Source of the DNA: Oscillospiraceae bacterium
GTDB lineage: Bacteria; Bacillota; Clostridia; Oscillospirales; Oscillospiraceae
Length of the DNA: 42,809 bases
Assembly: GCA_031261745.1 (NCBI GenBank)
Contig: JAISJC010000062.1
Coordinates: forward strand, 1 to 42,809
Reading direction: 5' to 3'
The stretch's first letter is position 1, and every line of letters starts with the position of its first letter. Both the position numbers and the translations under genes were made by a program. Of this stretch, positions 26,969-35,805 are shown piece after piece. The notes under the pieces are model-generated. The model worked only from the letters and a program-made list of their open reading frames with translations. It was not told the origin of the DNA and did no database searches.

Positions 26969-28195
26969 ATGAGGGTAGCCTTAGCTTCAAGGGATTCCGA
27001 CTTTGTGGCACAGCACTTCGGACGCGCTCCCGCGTTCCTGATTGCCGATGTTTCGGAAGCCGACGGCAGCTGGAAAATCGTCGAACAGCGTGCGAACGCG
27101 CCCGCGTGTACCGGTGACGAGCAGGGGCATTCCTCTGCGCAGTTCGCCGAGACGTTCAAGATTATCGAGGACTGCGGCGCGGTCATAGCTGTGAAAATCG
27201 GCAACTACGCGCAGGTTGAACTACAACGGCGAGGAATCTCCGCGCTCGAAAAATCCGGTGTCGTAGACGAAATTCTTGACAGCTACGGTAAGTACCTGAC
27301 GCGGGCAAAAAAGCCGCTGATTAACGCTGTCGTCGCGAAGAAAGCCGATTTAAGCGACCACCCCTGCTTCGCGGAGAGCGCGGAAAACCGCCACGGGCGG
27401 CTCCACCTCCCGACGAGCGCGGCGTGCAATATTCAGTGCCGCTTTTGCCAGCGCAGCTGCAACACCGATGAGGAGCGTCCCGGCGTTTCGCAGGGCATCG
27501 TCTCCCCTGACGAAGCCGTTAGTATTGTCGCGCGCGCCTTGGAGCTGTCTCCGAATATCGCGGTCGTCGGTATCGCGGGGCCGGGTGACACGCTCGCTTC
27601 GCCGTACGCGCTCGAAGCGTTCCGCCGCGTCAACGAGGTTTATCCGGAACTCATAAAATGTATGTCCACGAACGGACTCGCCCTCCCCGGCCGCGCGCGC
27701 GACCTTTATGATGCGGGCGTTCGTGCGCTTACGGTCACGGTGAACGCCGTGAAGCCGGAGATTACGGCGCAGATCGTCTCGCAAATTGTCTATCAGGGCA
27801 AAATCTACACCGGTGAGACCGCGGGTGCGATACTGATTTCCAATCAGCTTGCGGGAATACGCGAGGCCGTCGCGCAGGGCATCACAGTCAAGGTCAATTC
27901 CGTGCTGATCCCCGGCGTGAACGATGAACACGTCGCCGAGATTGCGAAAGCAGTTGCGGAGGCGGGAGCGGAGCGGCACAACATCATTCCGCTGATACCG
28001 CAGTACGAATTTGCTGATACGCCCGCGCCGACGTGCGAACAGACGGAGAAAGCCCGCGCGGAAGCCGGCAAGTACATAAATCAGTTTCTGCATTGTGCGC
28101 ACTGCCGTGCGGACGCCTGCGGAGTGCCGGGCGAGTCCGACTTTTCGGAGCAATTGTACTCAGGGAAGGTTTTGGAGACGTTCAGTCACGGTTGA
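26969..28195 (+). CDS. NifB-like radical SAM protein with N-terminal NifX/NafY-like domain
   Basis: 'MRVALASRDSDFVAQHFGRAPAFLIADV' (NifX-like) then 'SAACNIQCRFCQRSCNTDEERPGVSQGIVSPDEAV' (NifB-type radical SAM). Confidence 0.9.
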   Translation: MRVALASRDSDFVAQHFGRAPAFLIADVSEADGSWKIVEQRANAPACTGDEQGHSSAQFAETFKIIEDCGAVIAVKIGNYAQVELQRRGISALEKSGVVDEILDSYGKYLTRAKKPLINAVVAKKADLSDHPCFAESAENRHGRLHLPTSAACNIQCRFCQRSCNTDEERPGVSQGIVSPDEAVSIVARALELSPNIAVVGIAGPGDTLASPYALEAFRRVNEVYPELIKCMSTNGLALPGRARDLYDAGVRALTVTVNAVKPEITAQIVSQIVYQGKIYTGETAGAILISNQLAGIREAVAQGITVKVNSVLIPGVNDEHVAEIAKAVAEAGAERHNIIPLIPQYEFADTPAPTCEQTEKARAEAGKYINQFLHCAHCRADACGVPGESDFSEQLYSGKVLETFSHG

Positions 28196-28217
28196 TCAAA
28201 TTGATTGCAGATGATGC

Positions 28218-28249
28218 AAATCCCCGCTCTTACGAGCGGGGATTTTTAT
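28218..28249. terminator. Terminator between convergent nifB-like and ABC genes
   Basis: AAATCCCCGCTC-ttac-GAGCGGGGATTT then TT. Confidence 0.85.
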
Positions 28250-28908
28250 GTGAGTTTTCCGTTTTCCATCTGCAAATGGCGGTCGCAGTATCGCAGACTC
28301 TCGGTCTCGTGCGTGACTACAAGGACTGCGGTTCCGGATTTTGCGACGGCAGAGAACAGTTCCATAACCCCGTCGGAGTTGCGCCGGTCGAGGTCGCCCG
28401 TCGGCTCGTCCGCAATCAGCAGACGCGGGGCGTTAACCAGCCCGCGCGCGATTGAGACGCGCCGCAGTTCCCCGCCGGACAGCTCCGCGGGATAGGAGTG
28501 CGCGAGATGCGCGATTCCGACCTCGGCGAGCAGCTCCCCCGCGCGGTCCGCCGGGTTCCCGACACGCGGATAGAGGTAGAACGGCAGGCAGACGTTTTCG
28601 AGGACTGTCAGGTTCGCGAGGACGCTGTGGCCCTGCGGAATGTAGCCGATTTGCGTGTTGCGCAGATATGACAGCTCGGCGTCGCCGAGCGAAGTCAGTT
28701 CGGTCGCGTCGAACGTGACCGCACCCGCGCTCGGCGGCAGCAGCCCCGCGATAATATTCAGCAGCGTGGACTTCCCGCTCCCCGAATGGCCGGTGACGCA
28801 GACAAATTCACCCGCGCCGAGCGCGAGGCTCGCGTTCTCCACCGCAAAAAAGTGCGCCGCGCCGCGCTGATAGCGTTTTGATACACTTTTGACATCTAAC
28901 AGCGTCAC
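28246..28908 (-). CDS. ABC transporter ATP-binding protein (LolD/MacB-like)
   Basis: GTG start; 'VTGHSGSGKSTLLNIIAGLLPP', 'AELSGGELRRVSIARGL', 'LLIADEPTGDLD'. Confidence 0.9.
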   Translation of the reverse strand: MTLLDVKSVSKRYQRGAAHFFAVENASLALGAGEFVCVTGHSGSGKSTLLNIIAGLLPPSAGAVTFDATELTSLGDAELSYLRNTQIGYIPQGHSVLANLTVLENVCLPFYLYPRVGNPADRAGELLAEVGIAHLAHSYPAELSGGELRRVSIARGLVNAPRLLIADEPTGDLDRRNSDGVMELFSAVAKSGTAVLVVTHETESLRYCDRHLQMENGKLT

Positions 28909-30119
28909 TATTCGCCCTCCCGCATTATCGAATTTGTGGCGATACTTCCGATTTTCACGGCGGAGCGGAGCGCGGCGAGCGGACCCGTGAGCATCGACAA
29001 CGCCAGTCCCCCGCCGAGAATTGCCGCGAGTGTTCCCGCGTCCGGCTGCAAATACGGCAGGTCGATCGACAGTCCGATCAACCTTGAAAACGGGAAAAAC
29101 GCGAGGCACAGCAACGCTGTGCCGATTACCGCGCCGGAAAGGCTGATAATCACCGATTCCGTGATGATGATTTGTGCGAGCTTGCGCCGCGTCGCGCCGA
29201 GCGCGCGGTAAATCCCGAATTCGCGCTTGCGCTCGCCGAGCGTCACGGAGAAGAGAATCGCGAGGACGCCGACGGTCAGCAGCCATAGAAACACAATCAG
29301 CGCGGTGATAATCGTGAGAAATGTGTTCAGATTGCCGGCAACGCTTCCGAGCATAGACTGCGTGAGCAAAACGCCGACGTTTTCGTCGCGAAAGCCGTAA
29401 CGAATCCCGCGTGCGAAGTCGTTTTCGCTCACGTTTTGCGCAATATTCACGGCGATGGACGAGACCGCGCCGTCACCGTCGGGGACATTCTCGCCGCCGA
29501 GCTTCGCGTAGTCGCGTAATGCGGCCTGAGCCGTGTCCAAGTTGATGAAAACAGATGTGTCGAAGCCCATTCCCGTCTCGTCGAGCTTGCCGACGACGTT
29601 GTATTTCGACCCCAAAAGTGTAAGCACTTCGCCGATTTTCCCGTCAACGGACGCGCCGATGATGATCTCGCTGTCGCGCGGACCTCCCGGCACGGCTTCG
29701 GCGAGCCACGGCGCGACGACAAAGTCGGTAGACGGGTCGTAACCTATCATCTGCACGGCGAAGTCGCAATGCTCCGACTCGAATGACGCGATAAAGAGCT
29801 GCGGTGACGCCTGACTTATTCCGTCCGCGTTCAGCAAGCGTGACGCAAGTTCGCCGTCGAAGAAAAACGCCGACGGTTCCCCGCGCAGCAACGCGCCCTC
29901 CGCTTTCGTCTCGTACCCCGCGGGGACGAGCATTGCGTCCGCGCCGAGGCGGTCAGACATACTCGCCGTGCCGGTTTTCAGGCTTGACGCGAGCAATGAG
30001 CCGCCGATCAGTGCGAACGAAAGCAGCGCGACGAGCGCGATTAAGCATACGCTCCGTCCCGCCCGCCGCCGAATATTACGCGTAGACAGATTAAGCGCGG
30101 TTAACTGCTGCGTGCGCAT
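28908..30119 (-). CDS. FtsX-like ABC transporter permease
   Basis: N-terminal TM, large extracytoplasmic region, 'REFGIYRALGATRRKLAQIIITESVIISLSGAVIG'. Confidence 0.88.
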   Translation of the reverse strand: MRTQQLTALNLSTRNIRRRAGRSVCLIALVALLSFALIGGSLLASSLKTGTASMSDRLGADAMLVPAGYETKAEGALLRGEPSAFFFDGELASRLLNADGISQASPQLFIASFESEHCDFAVQMIGYDPSTDFVVAPWLAEAVPGGPRDSEIIIGASVDGKIGEVLTLLGSKYNVVGKLDETGMGFDTSVFINLDTAQAALRDYAKLGGENVPDGDGAVSSIAVNIAQNVSENDFARGIRYGFRDENVGVLLTQSMLGSVAGNLNTFLTIITALIVFLWLLTVGVLAILFSVTLGERKREFGIYRALGATRRKLAQIIITESVIISLSGAVIGTALLCLAFFPFSRLIGLSIDLPYLQPDAGTLAAILGGGLALSMLTGPLAALRSAVKIGSIATNSIMREGE

Positions 30120-30534
30120 TTTTCGTGTCCTTTCCGCTCTTCACAAGAAGGTATACAGTGTTGCCGATTGCGAGCGCGAACGATAGAATGCTGATGACAT
30201 TGAGCGCGGGCAGCGTCTTTACGCGGCACGCCATCATCGCCATATCGTCCATTCCGATAAGTACGTTCGCGAGCAGGAATGTCAAGACGCTCGTCGCCGC
30301 GACGGAAAGGCTGATACCGGCGCGCGTCTGCTCCGACGCGAAAATGAGATACGCGACGCCGAGCAGCGCAACAATAATACCGACGCCGATTGTCGCCTGA
30401 CCGGTCCAGAAGCAGACCGAATGTCCCTCGTGATGACCCTGATCGCAAATCTTGAAGATTGTGTGCGGACCGACTGCGGTCAGCGCGCCCGTTACGACGG
30501 TTGCGACTCCGCCGATAATACGATTTTTGCTCAT
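30091..30534 (-). CDS. DUF4418-like four-TM membrane protein
   Basis: 'MSKNRIIGGVATVVTGALTAVGPHTIFKICDQ' with four hydrophobic segments; family assigned from recall. Confidence 0.65.
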   Translation of the reverse strand: MSKNRIIGGVATVVTGALTAVGPHTIFKICDQGHHEGHSVCFWTGQATIGVGIIVALLGVAYLIFASEQTRAGISLSVAATSVLTFLLANVLIGMDDMAMMACRVKTLPALNVISILSFALAIGNTVYLLVKSGKDTKNAHAAVNRA

Positions 30535-30558
30535 AATATTTGCCTCCAAAACCCTGCG

Positions 30559-30933
30559 TTATGTGAACTGCCGGTGCTTGTATGATTTTTTAATTTTTAC
30601 GAACGCGTCCTCAATCGTGCCGTTGAACTGCAACGGCACGATATGTTTCAGCGTCACCTGCTTCTCGGACTTCCCGCCGATTTTCTGCACGAGTATAATC
30701 TGCACATCGCCCAGCGCGTCGAGTTTGGACGTGACGGCGGTTTCGTCGTGTCCGCCGCCGCACCCGCAGTCTTCGCCGCCATCGGCGTCTTCATCTACGA
30801 AGCTGCGTCGCTCGACGAGGATGGTTTCGTCAGAGTCCTGGTCAATTTCGTAGATGAAAAAGCCTTTGGCCTGACCGAAATGCTCAGTCACATTCACGCC
30901 GTCCGTCGTTCCGACGGCAATCTTGTACCTCAT
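30559..30933 (-). CDS. NifX/dinitrogenase iron-molybdenum cofactor-binding family protein
   Basis: 'YKIAVGTTDGVNVTEHFGQAKGFFIYEID'; 'EDCGCGGGHDE' insert. Confidence 0.85.
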   Translation of the reverse strand: MRYKIAVGTTDGVNVTEHFGQAKGFFIYEIDQDSDETILVERRSFVDEDADGGEDCGCGGGHDETAVTSKLDALGDVQIILVQKIGGKSEKQVTLKHIVPLQFNGTIEDAFVKIKKSYKHRQFT

Positions 30934-30936
30934 CGC

Positions 30937-31908
30937 TTAATACCAGAAGCGGCTCTTTTCGTCCGCGACGTTCTTAAACAGGTCGGTGGAGAGATAACGC
31001 TCGCCCGTGTCGGGAAGAATTGCGACGACGGTTTTCCCTTTGTTTTCGGGGCGGCGGGCGATGCGAGCCGCGGCGAACGCTGCGGCACCGGACGAGATTC
31101 CGACGAGCAGCCCCTCCTCGCGCGCGAGGACGCGCGCCGTGTCAACGGCTTCCTCGTCCAGAACCTTGTAAATATCGCTGATCAGCGACAGATCCAAGAC
31201 CTGCGGCACGAAGCCTGCGCCGATGCCCTGAATTTTATGCGGTGACGGATTGCCGCCCGACAAAACGGGAGAAGCGGACGGCTCGACCGCGATAATCTCC
31301 ACGGACGGTTTCTTTTCCTTTAAGAACGCACCCGCACCGGTGATGGTTCCGCCCGTTCCGACGCCGCCGACAAGAATATCGACTTTGCCGCCCGTGGCGT
31401 CCCAGATCTCCGGACCCGTTGTCGCCTTGTGAATACGCGGGTTCGCGGGGTTATTGAACTGTTGCAGGATTACGCCGTGCGCGACCTGCGTTTGAAGTTC
31501 CTCCGCCTTGCGAATCGCGCCTTTCATCCCCGCTGCGCCTGGCGTGAGGACAAGTTCCGCACCGAGCGCGGCGACGAGACCGCGACGCTCCTGCGTCATT
31601 GTGTCGGGCATTACGATTACGATTTTGTACCCGCGCGCCGCCGCGACGAACGCGAGTCCGACGCCGGTGTTGCCGCTCGACGGCTCGATGATTACGCTCT
31701 CAGGCGTGAGAATCCCCTGCTCCTCCGCGTCGGTGATCATCGCGTAGGCGATGCGGTCCTTGACCGAGCCGAGCGGATTGAAGTATTCGAGTTTCAGAAG
31801 CAGCTCCGAGTGGTCTGCGAGTCCGGCGAGTGCGGAGAATTTCTTCGGGCGCAGAATCGGCGTGTTGCCGATAAGCTCCGTGAGGTTATTCACGATTTGA
31901 TTGCTCAT
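30937..31908 (-). CDS. cysK: Cysteine synthase (second copy, in the nitrogenase-like operon)
   Basis: '[16 protein letters not shown]', '[15 protein letters not shown]', '[13 protein letters not shown]', '[13 protein letters not shown]'. Confidence 0.94.
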   Translation of the reverse strand: MSNQIVNNLTELIGNTPILRPKKFSALAGLADHSELLLKLEYFNPLGSVKDRIAYAMITDAEEQGILTPESVIIEPSSGNTGVGLAFVAAARGYKIVIVMPDTMTQERRGLVAALGAELVLTPGAAGMKGAIRKAEELQTQVAHGVILQQFNNPANPRIHKATTGPEIWDATGGKVDILVGGVGTGGTITGAGAFLKEKKPSVEIIAVEPSASPVLSGGNPSPHKIQGIGAGFVPQVLDLSLISDIYKVLDEEAVDTARVLAREEGLLVGISSGAAAFAAARIARRPENKGKTVVAILPDTGERYLSTDLFKNVADEKSRFWY

Positions 31909-31925
31909 TTTAATTCAGCTCCTTC

Positions 31926-33461
31926 TTATACTAAATCGTTTTCTTTGATGTTGTCTTTCACGTCGGTGTCGAACCATTCCTTGCGGAGCGGCAGATTTAC
32001 GTTCGCTGAAATGTTTTTCACGAAGTTTGTGTTTTTCAGGACCTTCACGGCCTTGCGCGCCAGTTCGTACGCACCCGAATAGCCCATAAAGTTCAGGCCC
32101 ATTCCGAACAGCGGGAGGTTCGGCACGCCGAGTCTCGCCACCCAGCCGTTCGCGCCCATATGACCGCAATAGAGGTCGGGTTTGAGCTTGTTGATGATAT
32201 TCAACTCCTCGGCAGGCTGACCCGCCGCGACTTCGATTACGAGTTCGGGACCGGTCACGTCTTCGAGAATCTCTTCGACGAAGCGGTCAACATTGTGCGC
32301 CTTGACGCCGACGAGTTCCATTCCGAGCGTTGACGAGAAGAATTCCGCCGTCGTGAGAATGCGCGTCTCGCCGCCGCCGACGAAGATTTTCTTGCCTTTC
32401 AGCTCTTTTTTCAGCGGTTCAAGTGCTTCAAGCAGCTGATCGTTTTCGAGCTTAATCACGCGCGCGGCTTCGTCTTCAAGTCCGAAGAATTCCGCGACTT
32501 TCCACAGCCAGCGGTTCGTGTTCTTGATGCCGATCGGCAGCGTGTCAATGATGTACGGCGTGCCGAAAAGCTCTTTGAGGTGACCGAGAAGATAGTCGTC
32601 GTGCGTCGCGCAGATGGACACGTTCAGCGCGGCGTCGCCGAGCCGGGCGAGGTCGTCAAGCGAATTGTGCAGCGGCACGACCTTCGGGAACAGACCGAGT
32701 GCGGATACGAGACGCGAGAGTTCGTTTTCATCTCCGGGCGAGTTGGAGCCGACGTTGAAGATGTTGACCGTGCGGCTGTTTTTGTAGCGTTCGAGCGCGT
32801 CCTGTCCCTCGTCTGGGAACACGCGGTCATACTGCTTAATCGGCTCTAACAGGCTGCGCAGGAAGCCGTGATATGCGGCATCGTAGCCGGACGCGACGTA
32901 ACGGCTTTTGAAGCCCTCGCAGTGTACCGGTACGAGCTTCGCGGAAAGACGTCCGTTGAGTTCATTCACGAGCGAGTCAATATCGTCGCCGATAATTCCG
33001 GGGACGCAACCGTTGGCGATGACAATCGCTTCGGGATTGTATTCCTTTTCGGCGTACAAAATCGCCTCGCGCAGCTTGTCGATGCCGCCGTTTACGACGT
33101 CGAGCTGATCCATATTCGTGTGGAGCCACACGAAATCTTCGTTGCGCTTGCCGCGCGTTTCGCGCTGCGTCTTACGCATTCCCGCCTGTCCGCCGAAGCC
33201 GGAGCAGCAACCGAGCGGAGAGTGAATAATCGTAACGACGTTCGTAATGCTCGAAGCAATGCCGACGGCGAGACCGAGCTGGCAACCGCCCGACTGCGCA
33301 AATTTGCGGCTCTGCACCTGCGCGCAGCCGCTTTTCACGTCCTCGTTCAGGTCGCCGCAGGTTCCGCAGTACGCCGAACAAACGCCGATACGCGTTTCAC
33401 GAACCGGAGGCGCAATGCCCTTCGTAAAATTATAGGTCAGTTCATCACTGTATTTTGACAT
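31926..33461 (-). CDS. Nitrogenase component 1-like subunit, NifD/E-like
   Basis: Cys in P-cluster-like positions 'SGGCQLGLAVG', 'HSPLGCCSG', 'NGCVPGIIGDD'; 'NVSICATHDDYL' at the cofactor-Cys-like position. Confidence 0.88.
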   Translation of the reverse strand: MSKYSDELTYNFTKGIAPPVRETRIGVCSAYCGTCGDLNEDVKSGCAQVQSRKFAQSGGCQLGLAVGIASSITNVVTIIHSPLGCCSGFGGQAGMRKTQRETRGKRNEDFVWLHTNMDQLDVVNGGIDKLREAILYAEKEYNPEAIVIANGCVPGIIGDDIDSLVNELNGRLSAKLVPVHCEGFKSRYVASGYDAAYHGFLRSLLEPIKQYDRVFPDEGQDALERYKNSRTVNIFNVGSNSPGDENELSRLVSALGLFPKVVPLHNSLDDLARLGDAALNVSICATHDDYLLGHLKELFGTPYIIDTLPIGIKNTNRWLWKVAEFFGLEDEAARVIKLENDQLLEALEPLKKELKGKKIFVGGGETRILTTAEFFSSTLGMELVGVKAHNVDRFVEEILEDVTGPELVIEVAAGQPAEELNIINKLKPDLYCGHMGANGWVARLGVPNLPLFGMGLNFMGYSGAYELARKAVKVLKNTNFVKNISANVNLPLRKEWFDTDVKDNIKENDLV

Positions 33462-33477
33462 AATATTTTCTCCTCTC

Positions 33478-34818
33478 TTATCGCGCGGCTATCAAGCCGG
33501 TAAGCAAATCTTCGACAAAGCTCAACGCGCCTTTGTAGCCCGCGTAACCCTTGTTCAGCACCACGCGGTTACTGACCGGATACGCCACGGCGAGGAAGCC
33601 CGCGCCGAGCTTTTCGGCGAGGCTGCGCTCAATGCCGCTGCCGATTACAAACGCGGGATTTAACGCGTCGTAATACTTGTTGTTTGCGTTCAATTCCCAG
33701 CTGTCGCGGACGTGTTTGAGCAATTGCCCCGCGTTCTGCTCGAATATAATCTTCGGTTTCGTTTCGGACGTGATGTCCGCAAACTTAGCCTCATAGTCCG
33801 CCTGACGCTCCGCGTCGTCCGCCTCGATGTCGTTAATCGCCGTGAGGTGCGGAATCCAGCCGAGGTCATTCGCGAGGAAGCGCGTGACCGCGTGGGCGTA
33901 ATACGTGTCCGCCGCGACGATCGCGAAGCGTTGAAGATCTATATCGGAGTAAATATCGACGATGCGCTCCAAAAACGAGTAGTACGAAACGCGCTCGTAT
34001 CTCAGAACCGACTCGACGAGTGCGATGTCGAGGTTCAGCGCGTCGCCGATCTGACGCAGGAAAATATCCGTACCCGTGGGACCGATCGGAATCTCGGAGA
34101 CGATATACGGCGTGCCGTGAATGTCCTCAAACGTCTTTGCGGGTTCCACGCCGACGTACGGAGACAGGACGACATTCAGTGCCGCGTCGCCGTAGCCGCG
34201 AATGGTCTCGACGGATTCGTCCGTCCCGAAGAACGTGTTGGCTTTTACGCCGACAAGGCGGAGCAGACGCTTCAACTCATCGAGGTTGCCGCGGTACTGA
34301 ACGTCGTGTCCCGGCACGACGCCGAGAATGTTCACTGTGCGGGCGTCTTTCGTGTCCGACTTGCGGATTACATCCTTGATTATCGCGTTGAGAACCGCGA
34401 CGTAGCCTTTTAGCGTGTTGCCGAGGAAACCGGGGCTGGACACGCCGATGACGTTTTGTTCGCGGAAGCGGTTCGCTATGGAAACCGCGTCGTCGCCGAT
34501 GATTTCAACCTGGCAGCCCGTAAGAACGACGTACAGGTCGCCGTCGAGAGCTTTAACGGTGTGTTCAATCTGCTCCGCAAGACGATCCTCGCCGCCGAAA
34601 ACGATGTTGTTTTCCGCGATGTTCGTCGTCGGAATCATATTTCCGCCGCAGTAACCGACGCCGCGATAGCCCGCCGCGACATTGTACGCGCCCGACAGCG
34701 ACGACGCACAGCCGCCGGCTGCGTGGACAATCGGCACGACGCGCGGAATACCCGCGACCGTCGTGAGCGCGCCGCCGAGCGCGCACGAGAATTTTGCTCG
34801 TTCAATAAAATCTGACAT
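33478..34818 (-). CDS. Nitrogenase component 1-like subunit, NifK/N-like
   Basis: 'FSCALGGALTTVAGI', 'HAAGGCASSL', 'TGCQVEIIGDDA', 'GHDVQYRGNLDELKRLL'. Confidence 0.87.
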   Translation of the reverse strand: MSDFIERAKFSCALGGALTTVAGIPRVVPIVHAAGGCASSLSGAYNVAAGYRGVGYCGGNMIPTTNIAENNIVFGGEDRLAEQIEHTVKALDGDLYVVLTGCQVEIIGDDAVSIANRFREQNVIGVSSPGFLGNTLKGYVAVLNAIIKDVIRKSDTKDARTVNILGVVPGHDVQYRGNLDELKRLLRLVGVKANTFFGTDESVETIRGYGDAALNVVLSPYVGVEPAKTFEDIHGTPYIVSEIPIGPTGTDIFLRQIGDALNLDIALVESVLRYERVSYYSFLERIVDIYSDIDLQRFAIVAADTYYAHAVTRFLANDLGWIPHLTAINDIEADDAERQADYEAKFADITSETKPKIIFEQNAGQLLKHVRDSWELNANNKYYDALNPAFVIGSGIERSLAEKLGAGFLAVAYPVSNRVVLNKGYAGYKGALSFVEDLLTGLIAAR

Positions 34819-34851
34819 TAAATTTACTCCTTATTTTTTGCTTAACCAAAA

Positions 34852-35733
34852 TTAAATAACTGTATCCGGTAAAATTTCTTCGCCGATGTCGATTTGCGCG
34901 CGCGGTGTTTTTTCCTCCGGGGCCTTGTCTTGAAGTAATTCCCAGACGTGGTGCGAAACAAGGCTGAAATCCGGCGTGTTGCGCACGTCGCCGATTCTGC
35001 GCGGGCGCGGCAGCTTGACGTCCACGACCTCTTTAACGGAGCCGGGAGAGCGGCAGATAACCGCGACGCGGTCCGCCAGACCGACGGCCTCCTCGATGCT
35101 GTGCGTGACGAAGATGATCGTCTTGCCTGTTTTCTCCCAGATCGTCAGCAGTTCGTCCTGCATTGTCTCGCGCGTCTGCGCGTCCACCGCCGCGAACGGT
35201 TCGTCCATAAGCAGCACCTCCGGGTCGTACGCGAGCGCGCGCGCGATTGCGACGCGCTGCTGCATCCCTCCGGAAAGCTCATACGGATAGTGGTTCTCGA
35301 ACCCGACCAGATCAACGAGCTTAATAAACTTGTCGCTTATCTCCGCGCGTTCCTTTGCGGGAATGCCCTTGATTTCAAGCCCGAACTCAATATTGCGCCG
35401 AACCGTGCGCCACGGGAAGAGCGCGTAGCCCTGCAAGACAATGCCACGGTCCAAATCGGGACCCTTAATCGCCTTGCCGTCGATGAGAATCTGCCCCTCG
35501 TCGGCTTTTGAAAGCCCGACAAGCAAATCCAAGAGAGTGGATTTGCCGCAGCCGGACGGCCCGACGATGGCGACAAATTCACCCTTATTAATAGCGAGAT
35601 TGAAGTCCTTCAACGCGAAGAACTTCTCCTTGGTTTTTGTGCCGGGCACATTCGATTTCTTGTTGAACGAGCGTCCCAAGCCGCGTATTTCAATCTTCGG
35701 CGTTCCTTCAAGCACCGCCGCCGTTGCCGCCAT
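34852..35733 (-). CDS. ABC transporter ATP-binding protein (SsuB/TauB/NrtD type)
   Basis: 'VGPSGCGKSTLLDLLVGLSKADEGQILIDGKAIKGPDLDRGIVLQGYALFPWRTV', 'LSGGMQQRVAIARAL', 'MDEPFAAVD'. Confidence 0.92.
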   Translation of the reverse strand: MAATAAVLEGTPKIEIRGLGRSFNKKSNVPGTKTKEKFFALKDFNLAINKGEFVAIVGPSGCGKSTLLDLLVGLSKADEGQILIDGKAIKGPDLDRGIVLQGYALFPWRTVRRNIEFGLEIKGIPAKERAEISDKFIKLVDLVGFENHYPYELSGGMQQRVAIARALAYDPEVLLMDEPFAAVDAQTRETMQDELLTIWEKTGKTIIFVTHSIEEAVGLADRVAVICRSPGSVKEVVDVKLPRPRRIGDVRNTPDFSLVSHHVWELLQDKAPEEKTPRAQIDIGEEILPDTVI

Positions 35734-35805
35734 AAAAATCACTTCCTTAATACATATCTCGGTGCCGGCGGCGGTAAAACACCGCCGCCGGACACTGCAT
35801 TAAAC

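Noticed and set aside
26065-34818. Conventional nitrogen-fixation (nif) cluster
   Set aside because: Only one D/K-like pair, no NifE/N, no NifV/S/U, missing His442-like ligand and sulfur-linked neighbours; a nitrogenase-like enzyme is more likely.
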